Shown: positions 7,437 through 15,024 of the stretch, in pieces | Layout: the number at the start of each line of letters is the position of its first letter | Numbering within the stretch: the first letter of the stretch is position 1 | From: Thiobacillus denitrificans | GTDB lineage: Bacteria > Pseudomonadota > Gammaproteobacteria > Burkholderiales > Thiobacillaceae | Direction of reading: 5' to 3' | Assembly: GCA_002403375.1 (NCBI GenBank) | Contig: DHHQ01000025.1 | Location: 14,621 to 78,620, forward strand | DNA: 64,000 nt | Notes under the pieces: model-generated | The model's input: only the letters and a program-made list of their open reading frames with translations | Database searches by the model: none | What the model was told of the DNA's origin: nothing | Translations under genes and position numbers: made by a program

Positions 7437-8638
7437 CACCCCGGCTTGCCGTCGACCCGCGGGCGCAGCAGCACCGCGGCGTAGACCACGACGAACACCG
7501 CGAACGCGATGACCCATGCGAGTCCTGCCGCGAGCATGCTCTGCGCATACACGCCGGGGAAGACGAGCGGCAACGCGACGCGCAGCAGCGCGGCGAGATT
7601 GATCAGCACGAAGGCGCGCGTCATCACCGGCGCCGGCTCGAGCAGCCGCCCGGTGTGGCCGAGCGAGACCCGCGCCATCATCCCCAGCGTCAGCGTCCCG
7701 ATGCCGCCGGCGGTGAAGGCGTGCAGCGCGCTGACCGCCGCGGTGCTCATGCCCGCTGCCGACAGGGCCAGCAGCGCGAAGCCGAGCGCGATCCACGCGT
7801 AGCCGACATGCAGGATCCACAGCAGCGGTACCGACCAGTACTTGTGCGTGTACCAGCCGGCCAGCCTGACGACGTGCAGCGTCGCCGCGGCGGCGGCAAG
7901 CCCCGCGGTGACGGGCGAGGCGGGCGCGAGGAGCGCCGCCAGCAGCGCGCCGATGGTGGCGAGCGGCACCAGCGTCTCGACGGTCTTCCAGTGACGCGCG
8001 CGGGTGCGCAGCTTGTTGTCGGTGAAGCTGGGGATCACCCGGCCGCCCATCACCACCATCATCGCCACCACCACGTAGGTGGCGAGGTGCAGCCCGAGCG
8101 TCGCGCCCGAGGCCGTCCAGCCGAGCGCTTCGGCATGCACCAGCGCGTTGGCGACGGTCAGCGTCAGCAGCATCAGCGGGAAGGGATAGTTGTGCAGCCG
8201 CTTCGCCTTGAGGATGGGCAGCGCGAGCACCAGCGCGAGCACGGGCAGGAAGGCGAGGTCGACCAGCGCGACGAGCGTGGTCGGCAGGTCGGGAACCAGG
8301 AACACGGCGCGGCCTGCGAGCCACAGCAGGAACAGGGCGGCGAGCGGCGCGCCGGCGGGGGTGCGGATGCCGGTCCAGTTCTGCGTGGCGGTGAGCAGGA
8401 AGCCGGCGATCACCGCGACGGTGAAGCCGAACAGCATTTCATGGCCGTGCCAGACGGGCGGCGACAGCATGCCGAGTTCGAGCTGGCCGCGCAGCACCAG
8501 CAGCCACAGCACCATCAGCACGACGGCGTAGATCCCGGCGGCGAGGAAGAAGGGCCGGAAGCCGAGGGCGAAGGGCGCCCAGCCGCCGGTCGTGGCGGGC
8601 TTGGCGGGGTTCTCGATGGTGTGGAACGAGGTGCTCAT
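7436..8638 (-). CDS. nnrS: NnrS family haem-copper membrane protein
   Basis: A 400-residue polytopic membrane protein of the NnrS family: WAPFALGFRPFFLAAGIYAV near the N-terminus, about twelve hydrophobic helices, and conserved histidines (PPVWHGHEMLFG, TLHVVRLAGWYTHKYW). NnrS proteins contain haem and copper and protect cells from NO and from iron-NO complexes; their genes usually answer to NO regulators such as NsrR or NnrR. It is the first gene of the tightly coupled run nnrS-yhcC-ubiUVT. The ribosome-binding site before the ATG at 8638 is weak. Confidence 0.9.
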   Translation of the reverse strand: MSTSFHTIENPAKPATTGGWAPFALGFRPFFLAAGIYAVVLMVLWLLVLRGQLELGMLSPPVWHGHEMLFGFTVAVIAGFLLTATQNWTGIRTPAGAPLAALFLLWLAGRAVFLVPDLPTTLVALVDLAFLPVLALVLALPILKAKRLHNYPFPLMLLTLTVANALVHAEALGWTASGATLGLHLATYVVVAMMVVMGGRVIPSFTDNKLRTRARHWKTVETLVPLATIGALLAALLAPASPVTAGLAAAAATLHVVRLAGWYTHKYWSVPLLWILHVGYAWIALGFALLALSAAGMSTAAVSALHAFTAGGIGTLTLGMMARVSLGHTGRLLEPAPVMTRAFVLINLAALLRVALPLVFPGVYAQSMLAAGLAWVIAFAVFVVVYAAVLLRPRVDGKPG

Positions 8639-8720
8639 GGGCGGTGTGCGGGAAGTGGATGAGGCTGTTGCGGGTTCGGTGCCGCCGGTGGCCAGCGGTC
8701 CCGGGCGGGGGCGACGAAAC

Positions 8721-8739
8721 GGGCGGCGAAACGCCGCCC
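8721..8739 (-). terminator. Hairpin between DsrC-like copy 1 and nnrS
   Basis: GGGCGGCG-AAA-CGCCGCCC is an 8-bp perfect stem with a 3-base loop. On the minus strand it is followed by GTTTCGTC, a weak U-tract. It may end or attenuate transcription from the dsrC-like gene before nnrS. Confidence 0.45.
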
Positions 8740-8783
8740 GGCCGAGCGTCTCGCGCTGTCGCGGTCGGGCGCGATCGACGCGC

Positions 8784-9104
8784 TCAACCCGTGCTCCAGG
8801 CCCGCGGGCGCTTCATGCCGGCGATCTTGCAGGCCTGCTTGACGTAGCCGTAGGGGAACAGCTCGAACAGCTTCTTCTGGGCCTCGCGGCCGTAGCGTTC
8901 GGCGAGGTGCTTGATGACGTAGCGGGCGTCGGCGGCGATCTGGTGCTCGTCGTAGTAGTCGCGCATGAAGCGGATCGCATCCCAGTGGTCGTCGTTCAGC
9001 GTGATGGCCTCGTCCTGGGCCAGCGCGCGGGCCACGTCGTCGTTCCAGTCGCCGGGCTCGATCAGATAGCCCTCGGCGTCGCGTTCGGGCAGGGTGCCGT
9101 CCAT
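8784..9104 (-). CDS. DsrC/TusE-family protein, copy 1, CysA replaced by Trp
   Basis: A 106-residue member of the DsrC/TusE/RspA family (RDAEGYLIEPGDWNDDVA, DDHWDAIRFMRDYY, YGYVKQACKIAG). DsrC carries sulfur on two C-terminal cysteines: CysB in KQACKIAG and CysA eleven residues later. Here CysB (about C92) is kept, but Trp103 sits where CysA should be, and the tail ends STG. E. coli TusE has the reverse pattern, with CysA only. The protein therefore cannot form the usual intramolecular disulfide or trisulfide and may be regulatory (RspA-like). The start has AGGAGG. It is nearly identical to the gene at 17752-18072 and lies next to nnrS, with an NsrR-like site in its promoter. Confidence 0.88.
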   Translation of the reverse strand: MDGTLPERDAEGYLIEPGDWNDDVARALAQDEAITLNDDHWDAIRFMRDYYDEHQIAADARYVIKHLAERYGREAQKKLFELFPYGYVKQACKIAGMKRPRAWSTG

Positions 9105-9131
9105 GTTCGCTCCTCCTGTGGATGCGTAAAC

Positions 9132-9161
9132 AGTATATAAGATGTATCTTTGCTGCATCAA
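9132..9161 (-). promoter_or_regulatory. Promoter of DsrC-like copy 1 with an NsrR-like site in the spacer
   Basis: On the minus strand TTGATG (9156-9161) and TATACT (9132-9137) are 18 bp apart. The plus-strand sequence at 9139-9161 reads AAGATGTAT, then CTTTGC, then TGCATCAA; I count 17 of 22 matches to the NsrR palindrome AAGATGYATTT-N-AAATGCATCTT, with correct half-site spacing. A repressor here would cover the whole promoter spacer. This would make the gene NO-inducible if an NsrR is present. Confidence 0.55.
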
Positions 9162-9264
9162 GTTCCAAAGCGTGATCGTTCGAAGGGCAGCATCTGCTTC
9201 AGGATGTCGCGCAGCACGTCTTTGTTGATATGGTTGAAGCTGGCATTCACGACACCATGACGCC

Positions 9265-9501
9265 ATGAGCACAGAACCCGGCGATTCACGTCCCCCCAAG
9301 CCGCCGCAGCGCCTGCCGCGGGGCCCGCTGATCATCATCCTGCTGGTCCTCGCCAGCATGGTGTGGGTCTATTGGTTGTCCCGCTCGCCGCCGCGTCCGC
9401 CGCCCGAGCTGCCGCCGCTCCGCCAATTGCCGCTCGATTCACTGCACGAGCAGGACCAGCGGCCGGATCCCGCCGGGGATCCGGGGCGCGCGCGGCAATA
9501 G
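9265..9501 (+). CDS. Hypothetical single-pass membrane protein
   Basis: A 78-residue open frame, not recognised. It has a basic proline-rich N-terminus, one hydrophobic helix at about residues 21-38 (PLIIILLVLASMVWVYWL), and a proline-rich, mostly polar C-terminus. The order of charges suggests N-in, C-out topology. There is no clear Shine-Dalgarno sequence before the ATG, and the gene is isolated, divergent from DsrC-like copy 1 and convergent with tonB. A chance frame in GC-rich DNA cannot be excluded, but the well-formed membrane helix argues for a gene. Confidence 0.4.
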   Translation: MSTEPGDSRPPKPPQRLPRGPLIIILLVLASMVWVYWLSRSPPRPPPELPPLRQLPLDSLHEQDQRPDPAGDPGRARQ

Positions 9502-9607
9502 CAGGCGTTCGGCGCGGCGGCGCGCCCCGGCAGCTGCCGGGGGCGTGCCGGAGTCGCTCACGAAACAGCGTGCCGGCGCCGCCCCGGCCGCCGCGAGGGC
9601 GCTCGCG

Positions 9608-9658
9608 CACCCGGGTGGCCTCGGCGACGAAGTGGGCGAGGCCCGGTCTGCTTTCCAT
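9608..9658 (-). pseudogene. Possible remnant of an exbB start after tonB
   Basis: Three bases after the tonB stop, an ATG at 9658 opens MESRPGLAHFVAEATRV, which resembles the N-terminus of ExbB proteins (Gly-hydrophobic-x-His-Phe-hydrophobic-x-Gln-x-Asp). The frame then turns into Arg/Gly/Ala-rich sequence with no membrane helix. TonB genes are often followed by exbBD, so this may be a decayed exbB start. The match is short and could be chance. Confidence 0.22.
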
Positions 9659-9660
9659 GA

Positions 9661-10389
9661 TCAGCGTCCTTGCAGGGTGAAATCGAATGGCTGCACCGCC
9701 ACCGAGCGGACGGGCCGGCCGTCGCGCCGGGCCGGCTCGCAGCGCCACGCGCCGACCGCCGCGAGCGCGGCCGCGTCGAGGCGCGGGTGACCGCTGCTGC
9801 TGATCACGTGGGCCGCAGTGACGCGTCCCGTTTCATCCAGTTCCACCCGCAGCACCACCCTGCCGGTTTCGCCCAGCCGGCGTGAGACGGGCGGGTAGGG
9901 GGGTGGCGTGCGCACGGGGCAGACGAGGGCCAGTTCCGACGTCAAGCCTACCGGGCCCGCCGCTCCAGGCAGGGTGGACGGCACACCGGCCAGCCCGGCG
10001 TCCGGCGGCGCGGACGGCAGATCGGGCAGTCCGTCGTCTGCCGCGCCGTCCATGGCCCGAGGCGCGCCTTCCGGTTCCGTCGTCTCCGCGGGCGAGGCTG
10101 TCGGCGCCTCGACCGCCAGACGGGCGCGTGGCGGCTCGGCGCCGCGTGGGGCTTGCCGTTTGATCGGCTCGGGCGGCACGGGTGGGGGGCGCCCGGTCGG
10201 CGCTGCGGCTGCCTGACCCGTCGGCGGGGCAGACGGGCTGATCAGCGTCACGAACACGGGCACCGCTTCGGCGGGCTGCAGGTTCACGCGCACGCTCCCC
10301 AGCGCGTAGAGCGCGGCGCCGTGCAAGCCCAGCACCATCAGCAGGGCCGCCGCATGATCCCATCTGAATCGTGCCCGCCCGGGTTCCAT
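9661..10389 (-). CDS. TonB family energy transducer
   Basis: A 242-residue TonB-like protein. It has one N-terminal membrane anchor (about residues 11-33, HAAALLMVLGLHGAALYALG), a long Pro/Ala-rich periplasmic spacer, and a C-terminal TonB domain starting at TPPPYPPVSRRLGETGRVVLRV with SSGHPRLDAAALAAVGAWRCEPA. TonB passes proton-motive energy from ExbBD to outer-membrane receptors. The ATG at 10389 is preferred over the GTG two codons upstream. It lies 22 bp after the haemoglobin gene and shares direction with the TonB-dependent receptor at 10856-13108, its likely partner. No exbB or exbD is intact nearby. Confidence 0.88.
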   Translation of the reverse strand: MEPGRARFRWDHAAALLMVLGLHGAALYALGSVRVNLQPAEAVPVFVTLISPSAPPTGQAAAAPTGRPPPVPPEPIKRQAPRGAEPPRARLAVEAPTASPAETTEPEGAPRAMDGAADDGLPDLPSAPPDAGLAGVPSTLPGAAGPVGLTSELALVCPVRTPPPYPPVSRRLGETGRVVLRVELDETGRVTAAHVISSSGHPRLDAAALAAVGAWRCEPARRDGRPVRSVAVQPFDFTLQGR

Positions 10390-10411
10390 GATCACGGCCT
10401 GCAGCGCGGGC

Positions 10412-10783
10412 TCAGCATTCGACCATGTCGTTCCGCGTCGATTCGATGAAGGCCACCACGTCGGCCCGCTCGGGCGCCGGCACGGCGAACGTGTCCAGCG
10501 TGGCGTGCAGATGACGCATGAACGTCTCCCAGTCCGCGGCGCTGATGCGCATGCCCTTGTGGGACAGTTTCATGTCGCGGCCGGTGTAGTACACGGGCCC
10601 GCCGGCGGCGTTGCAGAGAAAGTCCACCAGCAATTGGTATTCGCGCTTGATGCCGTCCTCGCCACGATGCAGCCAGAAGCGTCCCAGGAGCGGATCGGCC
10701 TGCAGACGCGGCAGCAGGTCGGCGCACACGGCGGCGATGGCGTCATAGCCACCCAGGCGTTGGTAGAGCGTAGCTTCGGACAT
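10412..10783 (-). CDS. Group I truncated haemoglobin
   Basis: A 123-residue 2-on-2 globin. The start SEATLYQRLGGYDAIAAVCADLLPRL and the segments DPLLGRFW and FLCNAAGGPVYYTGRDM are typical of truncated haemoglobins, and the proximal His is in KLSHKGMRI at about residue 76. Such globins bind O2 and NO, and several act as NO dioxygenases or NO sensors. The ATG has GAGGAG eight bases upstream. Its position between nirS and tonB suggests NO scavenging or haem-linked work during denitrification; this is inferred from context. Confidence 0.9.
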   Translation of the reverse strand: MSEATLYQRLGGYDAIAAVCADLLPRLQADPLLGRFWLHRGEDGIKREYQLLVDFLCNAAGGPVYYTGRDMKLSHKGMRISAADWETFMRHLHATLDTFAVPAPERADVVAFIESTRNDMVEC

Positions 10784-10855
10784 GTCGATCTCCTCGGTTG
10801 GTGGGTCGTGGAAGGGGCGGATGGCCCCGGGTCGGGATGACGATGCGGGCAGGGC

Positions 10856-13108
10856 CTAGAAGCTGAAATCCAGTCCGGCGAACGCGCTGCGGCCCGCCAG
10901 CAGGAAGAAGGAATAGGCTTCCTCGTCCAGCAGGTTATGGATGCCGAGCGAGGCCTTCACGGTCTTGGAGAAGGCATAGCCCGCCTTGGCATTGACCAGC
11001 GTGTAGGCGTCGTAGCTGCCGGGCACGCCTTCGACCGTGTCACTATTGTCTGCGGTGAAATAGACATGGCTCAGGTAGCGCGCCTCGAGCGTGCCGGTCC
11101 ATGGCCCCTGGCGGGCGGTCAGGCCGATGCCGGCGATGTGCTCGGGCGAGTGGGTCAGGCGCTTGCCCACGCTGTCGGGGTCGGCATCGTTTTCCAGCAC
11201 CTCGGAATCGATCCAGGCATAGTTGGCGTCGAGCTCGAGCCATGCGGTCAGGCGCGTGTGGCCCGTGAGCTCGATGCCGCGGATCCGCGCTTCGCCGGCG
11301 TTGATGCGCTCGATCACATTGACCGGGACGCGTTGGGTGTAGATCAGGTCCTCGAGACGGGTTTCGTAAAGGGTCAGGCCGGCCCGGGTCGACTTTGTGA
11401 ACCGCCATTCGCCGCCCAGTTCCCAGGTCGTTCCGGTCTCGGGTTCGAGATCGGGATTCGCTTGCGCGGTGCAGGTACCGCTGGAGCCGTCATCGCGGAT
11501 GCAGCGCACGGTCGTGGTCGAGTAGAGGTCCAGGTTCGGCGGGGCGCGGAAGGAGCGACCGAACGAGGCACGCAGCGTCGCGGCGTCGACCGGTTTGTAG
11601 ACCACCGAGGCCTTCGGGCTGAACGCGGAATCGCTGCGGCTCGGGAACGCCTCGGCAGTGGTCGCGGTGAAGAAATCCCCCCGGGTTTCCCAGTAGTCCC
11701 AGCGCCCGCCCAGATAGGCTTTGAGGGTGTCGGTGAGCGTGATCTCGTCCTGCGCGAACACCGAGGTCGTGGTCGATCTGCCGTTGTAGCCGTTGTTCAC
11801 GGTGGTTCGCGAATCGTCGTCGCGCCAGTTGGAAAGCGAATAGATCTTCTGATGCACCTCGTCTCGGTGGAGCGCGAGGCCGGTCACCCAGAACTGTTTC
11901 TCGCCCAGCGGAAAGCTCAGCTGGATGGTGCCGTCGAGACCGGTATTCGGCGTGTCGGTGAGCGTACCCGGGCCACCTTCGTAAGTGGGGAAAACCGGGC
12001 TGGCAGCGGTGAAGCTGTATTCGCGGTCGATCTGGGCGAGGTCGATCTTCAGCAGCTTGTCCTTGCCGATGGTGCCTTCGTAGCCGGCAAAAATGCGGGT
12101 GGCCTCTTCGTGCAGCGGCGAGTTGTTGACGAAATCGAACAGCGACAGGCGGACCGTCTCCCCGTTGATGTCGACGAGCCCGCTCGACACCGGGTTGCCT
12201 TCGGCGTCCCGCAGGGTGGTGTTGAAGAGGGTGTAGTCCTGCTCGGTTTCCTGCCAGCTCACGCCGCCGAAAATCCGGTCGCGGGCGTCGAGCTTGTAGG
12301 AAAGCTTGAGGTTGGCATGGGCCGACGTCCAGGGCGTCGTGCCCTTGTCGCCGACGAGGTAGGCCGGGGTGCCGTCACGGCTGGTGGTTTCCTCCCAGCC
12401 GGTGACCGGGATTGCACCGGGTACAGGGGCGATGGGCGTCTTGACGACGAACTCGTTCACGAAGCTGTCGCGGTTCTGGTAGCCCGCGCCGGCGACGATG
12501 CCGAGTCCGCTCCCGAAGGTGTCGCGGAAATAGATGCTGCCGTCCTCGCCGGCGAGGTCGTTCCAGCCCTTTTGCAGGCTGACGCTGAACTCGCGCGTGT
12601 CCGGCTGCTTGGTGATGATGTTGATGACGCCGCCGATGGCATTGCTGCCATAGAGCGACGAGAACGCGCCGGGGACGACCTCGATGCGCTCGATGTCCTC
12701 GGTGAAGGGAATCCGCCAGTTCACCTTGCCGGAGCTGGCGTCCTGGATCGGCTGGCCGTCGAGCAGGATGAGGGTTCGGCTCTGGTCGACGCCGCGCAGC
12801 GACATGTTGCTGGTCCCGGAGGTGCCCTGCGACGGGCCGAACGCGCCGTTCTGCAGATACAGGCTGGGCACCTGGTCGAGCGCATCGCCGAGGCGGGTGA
12901 CGCGCCTGGTCTCGATCTTTTTCTCGTCGACGACGGTCACGGCGGCCGGCGCATCGGCGAGCGACTGCGCCGATCGGGTCGCCGTGACGACCACCACATC
13001 GAGTTCGATCGCGTCGCTGCCTGCGGTGACCTCGGCCGCGTGGGCGGCCTCCGCCAGGCAGGCTGAAATCAGCAGGAATCTCCCGGTTGTCTCGAGCAGA
13101 CGCTTCAA
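10856..13108 (-). CDS. TonB-dependent outer-membrane receptor
   Basis: A 750-residue receptor. A signal peptide (KRLLETTGRFLLISACLAEAAHA) is followed by a TonB box-like DVVVVTATR, a plug domain (about residues 45-160, with SNMSLRGVDQSRTLILLDG and YGSNAIGGVINIITK) and a 22-strand barrel ending in GLDFSF. The TTG at 13108 is chosen because AGGAG lies seven bases upstream and it places the signal peptide at the N-terminus; the longer frame adds a very basic extension. The substrate is unknown. Its place between nirS and tonB fits uptake of iron, haem or copper for denitrification enzymes, but this is inference. Confidence 0.9.
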   Translation of the reverse strand: MKRLLETTGRFLLISACLAEAAHAAEVTAGSDAIELDVVVVTATRSAQSLADAPAAVTVVDEKKIETRRVTRLGDALDQVPSLYLQNGAFGPSQGTSGTSNMSLRGVDQSRTLILLDGQPIQDASSGKVNWRIPFTEDIERIEVVPGAFSSLYGSNAIGGVINIITKQPDTREFSVSLQKGWNDLAGEDGSIYFRDTFGSGLGIVAGAGYQNRDSFVNEFVVKTPIAPVPGAIPVTGWEETTSRDGTPAYLVGDKGTTPWTSAHANLKLSYKLDARDRIFGGVSWQETEQDYTLFNTTLRDAEGNPVSSGLVDINGETVRLSLFDFVNNSPLHEEATRIFAGYEGTIGKDKLLKIDLAQIDREYSFTAASPVFPTYEGGPGTLTDTPNTGLDGTIQLSFPLGEKQFWVTGLALHRDEVHQKIYSLSNWRDDDSRTTVNNGYNGRSTTTSVFAQDEITLTDTLKAYLGGRWDYWETRGDFFTATTAEAFPSRSDSAFSPKASVVYKPVDAATLRASFGRSFRAPPNLDLYSTTTVRCIRDDGSSGTCTAQANPDLEPETGTTWELGGEWRFTKSTRAGLTLYETRLEDLIYTQRVPVNVIERINAGEARIRGIELTGHTRLTAWLELDANYAWIDSEVLENDADPDSVGKRLTHSPEHIAGIGLTARQGPWTGTLEARYLSHVYFTADNSDTVEGVPGSYDAYTLVNAKAGYAFSKTVKASLGIHNLLDEEAYSFFLLAGRSAFAGLDFSF

Positions 13109-13177
13109 TTGTCGTTCTCCTGTGCGTTTGCGTATCCACGGCCGTCGGCCCCGGCGCCGATGCGGCAAAAGAGCAGC

Positions 13178-13202
13178 AAAAAAAGGGCGAGCAAGCTCGC
13201 CC
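13178..13202 (-). terminator. Intrinsic terminator of nirS
   Basis: GGGCGAG-CAAG-CTCGCCC is a perfect 7-bp stem with a 4-base loop, followed on the minus strand by a run of seven T. It lies 22 bp after the nirS stop codon and should separate nirS from the receptor gene. Confidence 0.85.
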
Positions 13203-13223
13203 CTCTTTCAGCGACCGCGCAGA

Positions 13224-14957
13224 TCAATACACGTCATGCTGGGTGTTGTAGACGTTGAACTTGCCGGTGGGGGTGACGAGGCGCTTGTCCTTGATCACCG
13301 CCTTCAGCTTGCGGGTCTTGTCGTCCATCACGACGATGGCCGACTCGCCGTCCTTCGGTCCCCATACCGAGAACCACACCTCGTCGCCGGCGCGGTTGTA
13401 TTCCGGATGCGCGACGCGGCCCTGGCTGATGCCGGCCAGCTTGGCGAGGTTGATCACCTGCGCCGGCTTGTCGAGGTTCTTCAGGTCGAACACCGACACC
13501 GATTGCTGGATCTCGTCTTCCGGCGACAGCGCGGCGTCCACCCACAGGTTGCTCGACTTCGGATGGGTCTTGATGAACAGGCTGCCGCTGCCGTGGTTCT
13601 TCAGCGTGCGCACCACTTTCCAGGCGTTCGCCTTGTGCTTCGCCGGGTCGGTGCCGATCACCGCGACGGTATCGTCGCCGAGGTGGCCGGTGGCCCAGAC
13701 CGGGCCGTACTTCACGTCGTTCCAGTTGGCGCCGCGGCCGGGGTGCGGCTTGCTGCCGACCTTGACGTTGGCGGCCAGCTTGCCTTCCTTGGTGTCGACC
13801 ACGGAAACGGTGTCGCGCATGTTGGCGGCGACCATGAAGTAGCGCTTCGACGAGTCCCATCCGCCGTCGTGCAGGAAGCGCTCGGCTTCGATCTCGGTGG
13901 TCTTCAGGTTCTTGAGGTCGGAGTAGTCGACCAGCAGCACCTTGCCGGTCTCCTTCACGTTGACCACGAACTCGGGCTTGATGTGCGAGGAGACGATCGA
14001 GGCGACGCGCGGTTCGGCGTGATACTCCTGCTCGTCGTAGGTGTAGCCGCGGGTCGACATGACCTTCAGCGGCTCGAGCGTGAAGCCGTCCATCAGCACG
14101 TAGGCGGGCGGCCAGTAGGTGCCGGCGATGGCGAGCTTGTCGTCATAGCCCTTGAACTTCGAGGTGTCGATCGAGCGCGCGTCCGACCCGGTGCGGATGG
14201 TGGCGACGGTCTGCGGCGTTTCCATCCACAGGTCGATCAGGTTGATCAGGCCGTCGCGGCCGGTGGTGTAGAGATAGCGCCCGGACTTGGACATGCGCGA
14301 GATGTGCACGGCAAAGCCGGTCTTGAGGACGGTGACGATCTTCTTGCTGTCGCCGTCGATCAGCGCGACCTCGCCCGAGTCGCGCAGCGTCACCGAGAAC
14401 AGGTTGGGCAGGTCGAGCTTGTTCATCTGCTTCTTGGGCCGCTTGTCCACCGGCACCAGCAGTTTCCAGCTTTCGCGCATTTCCTTCATGCCCCACTCGG
14501 GCGGGGTCGGAGGCGTTTGCTGGATGTAGCGCGCCATGATGTCGACCTGCTGTTCGGTCATCTCGTTGGCGGTGCCGAAGCCGGGCATGCCGCCGGGCGT
14601 GCCGTAGTGGACGAAGACCTTCAGGCTCTCGGTGCCGATCGCCTGCATGTCCTTGGGCAGCAGCGGCTTGCCGGTGGCGCCCTTGCGCAGCACGCCATGG
14701 CAGCCCGCGCAGCGGTCGAAGTAGATCTGCCGGCCCTGGTCGAACTCGGCCTTGGTCATGGGCGGGGCGTCCGGGTCGACGGATTGATACATGTCCGCAC
14801 CGGCCTTGCCGGCCAGCGAGGAGCCCCCGCCCTGGATGTAGGTGCCTTCCGGCGTGCCGGGCGTGACCGAGGCCGGGGGTTCCGCGGCAAGCGCCACCGA
14901 CATCGCCAGCGGCAGGCTTGCCAGGGCGGCCAGGGAATTTCTGAATGTCGTGTTCAT
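13224..14957 (-). CDS. nirS: Cytochrome cd1 nitrite reductase (NO-forming)
   Basis: A 577-residue periplasmic enzyme that reduces nitrite to NO. A signal peptide (about residues 1-25) is followed by a haem c domain with CAGCH at about residues 83-87, then the eight-bladed d1 propeller; the GKFNVYNTQHDVY C-terminus is characteristic of NirS. Histidines for d1 chemistry are visible in GFAVHISRMSKSGRY, SHIKPEFVV and GSKPHPGRGANW. GGAGG lies five bases before the ATG. The nir genes for haem d1 synthesis and maturation do not adjoin it, so they must be elsewhere. It follows norCB, from which a hairpin separates it, and has its own terminator. Confidence 0.96.
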   Translation of the reverse strand: MNTTFRNSLAALASLPLAMSVALAAEPPASVTPGTPEGTYIQGGGSSLAGKAGADMYQSVDPDAPPMTKAEFDQGRQIYFDRCAGCHGVLRKGATGKPLLPKDMQAIGTESLKVFVHYGTPGGMPGFGTANEMTEQQVDIMARYIQQTPPTPPEWGMKEMRESWKLLVPVDKRPKKQMNKLDLPNLFSVTLRDSGEVALIDGDSKKIVTVLKTGFAVHISRMSKSGRYLYTTGRDGLINLIDLWMETPQTVATIRTGSDARSIDTSKFKGYDDKLAIAGTYWPPAYVLMDGFTLEPLKVMSTRGYTYDEQEYHAEPRVASIVSSHIKPEFVVNVKETGKVLLVDYSDLKNLKTTEIEAERFLHDGGWDSSKRYFMVAANMRDTVSVVDTKEGKLAANVKVGSKPHPGRGANWNDVKYGPVWATGHLGDDTVAVIGTDPAKHKANAWKVVRTLKNHGSGSLFIKTHPKSSNLWVDAALSPEDEIQQSVSVFDLKNLDKPAQVINLAKLAGISQGRVAHPEYNRAGDEVWFSVWGPKDGESAIVVMDDKTRKLKAVIKDKRLVTPTGKFNVYNTQHDVY

Positions 14958-14993
14958 GATGCCTCCATACGTGGAATGTGAGGTTCAATGAAG

Positions 14994-15016
14994 CTTCCCC
15001 GCGGTTCGCGGGGAAG
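14994..15016 (-). terminator. 10-bp hairpin between norB and nirS
   Basis: CTTCCCCGCG-GTT-CGCGGGGAAG is a perfect 10-bp stem just after norB. The minus strand continues CTTCATTG, which is not a strong U-tract. It could be a partial terminator or an mRNA-stability element protecting norCB. Confidence 0.5.
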
Positions 15017-15024
15017 GGATGCCG

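Noticed and set aside
9156..9169. FNR box (TTGAT-N4-ATCAA) upstream of DsrC-like copy 1
   Set aside because: The minus strand reads TTGATGCAGCAAAG; only the left half fits.
10937..13066. 709-codon plus-strand frame opposite the TonB receptor
   Set aside because: Antisense shadow; composition typical of complement frames.
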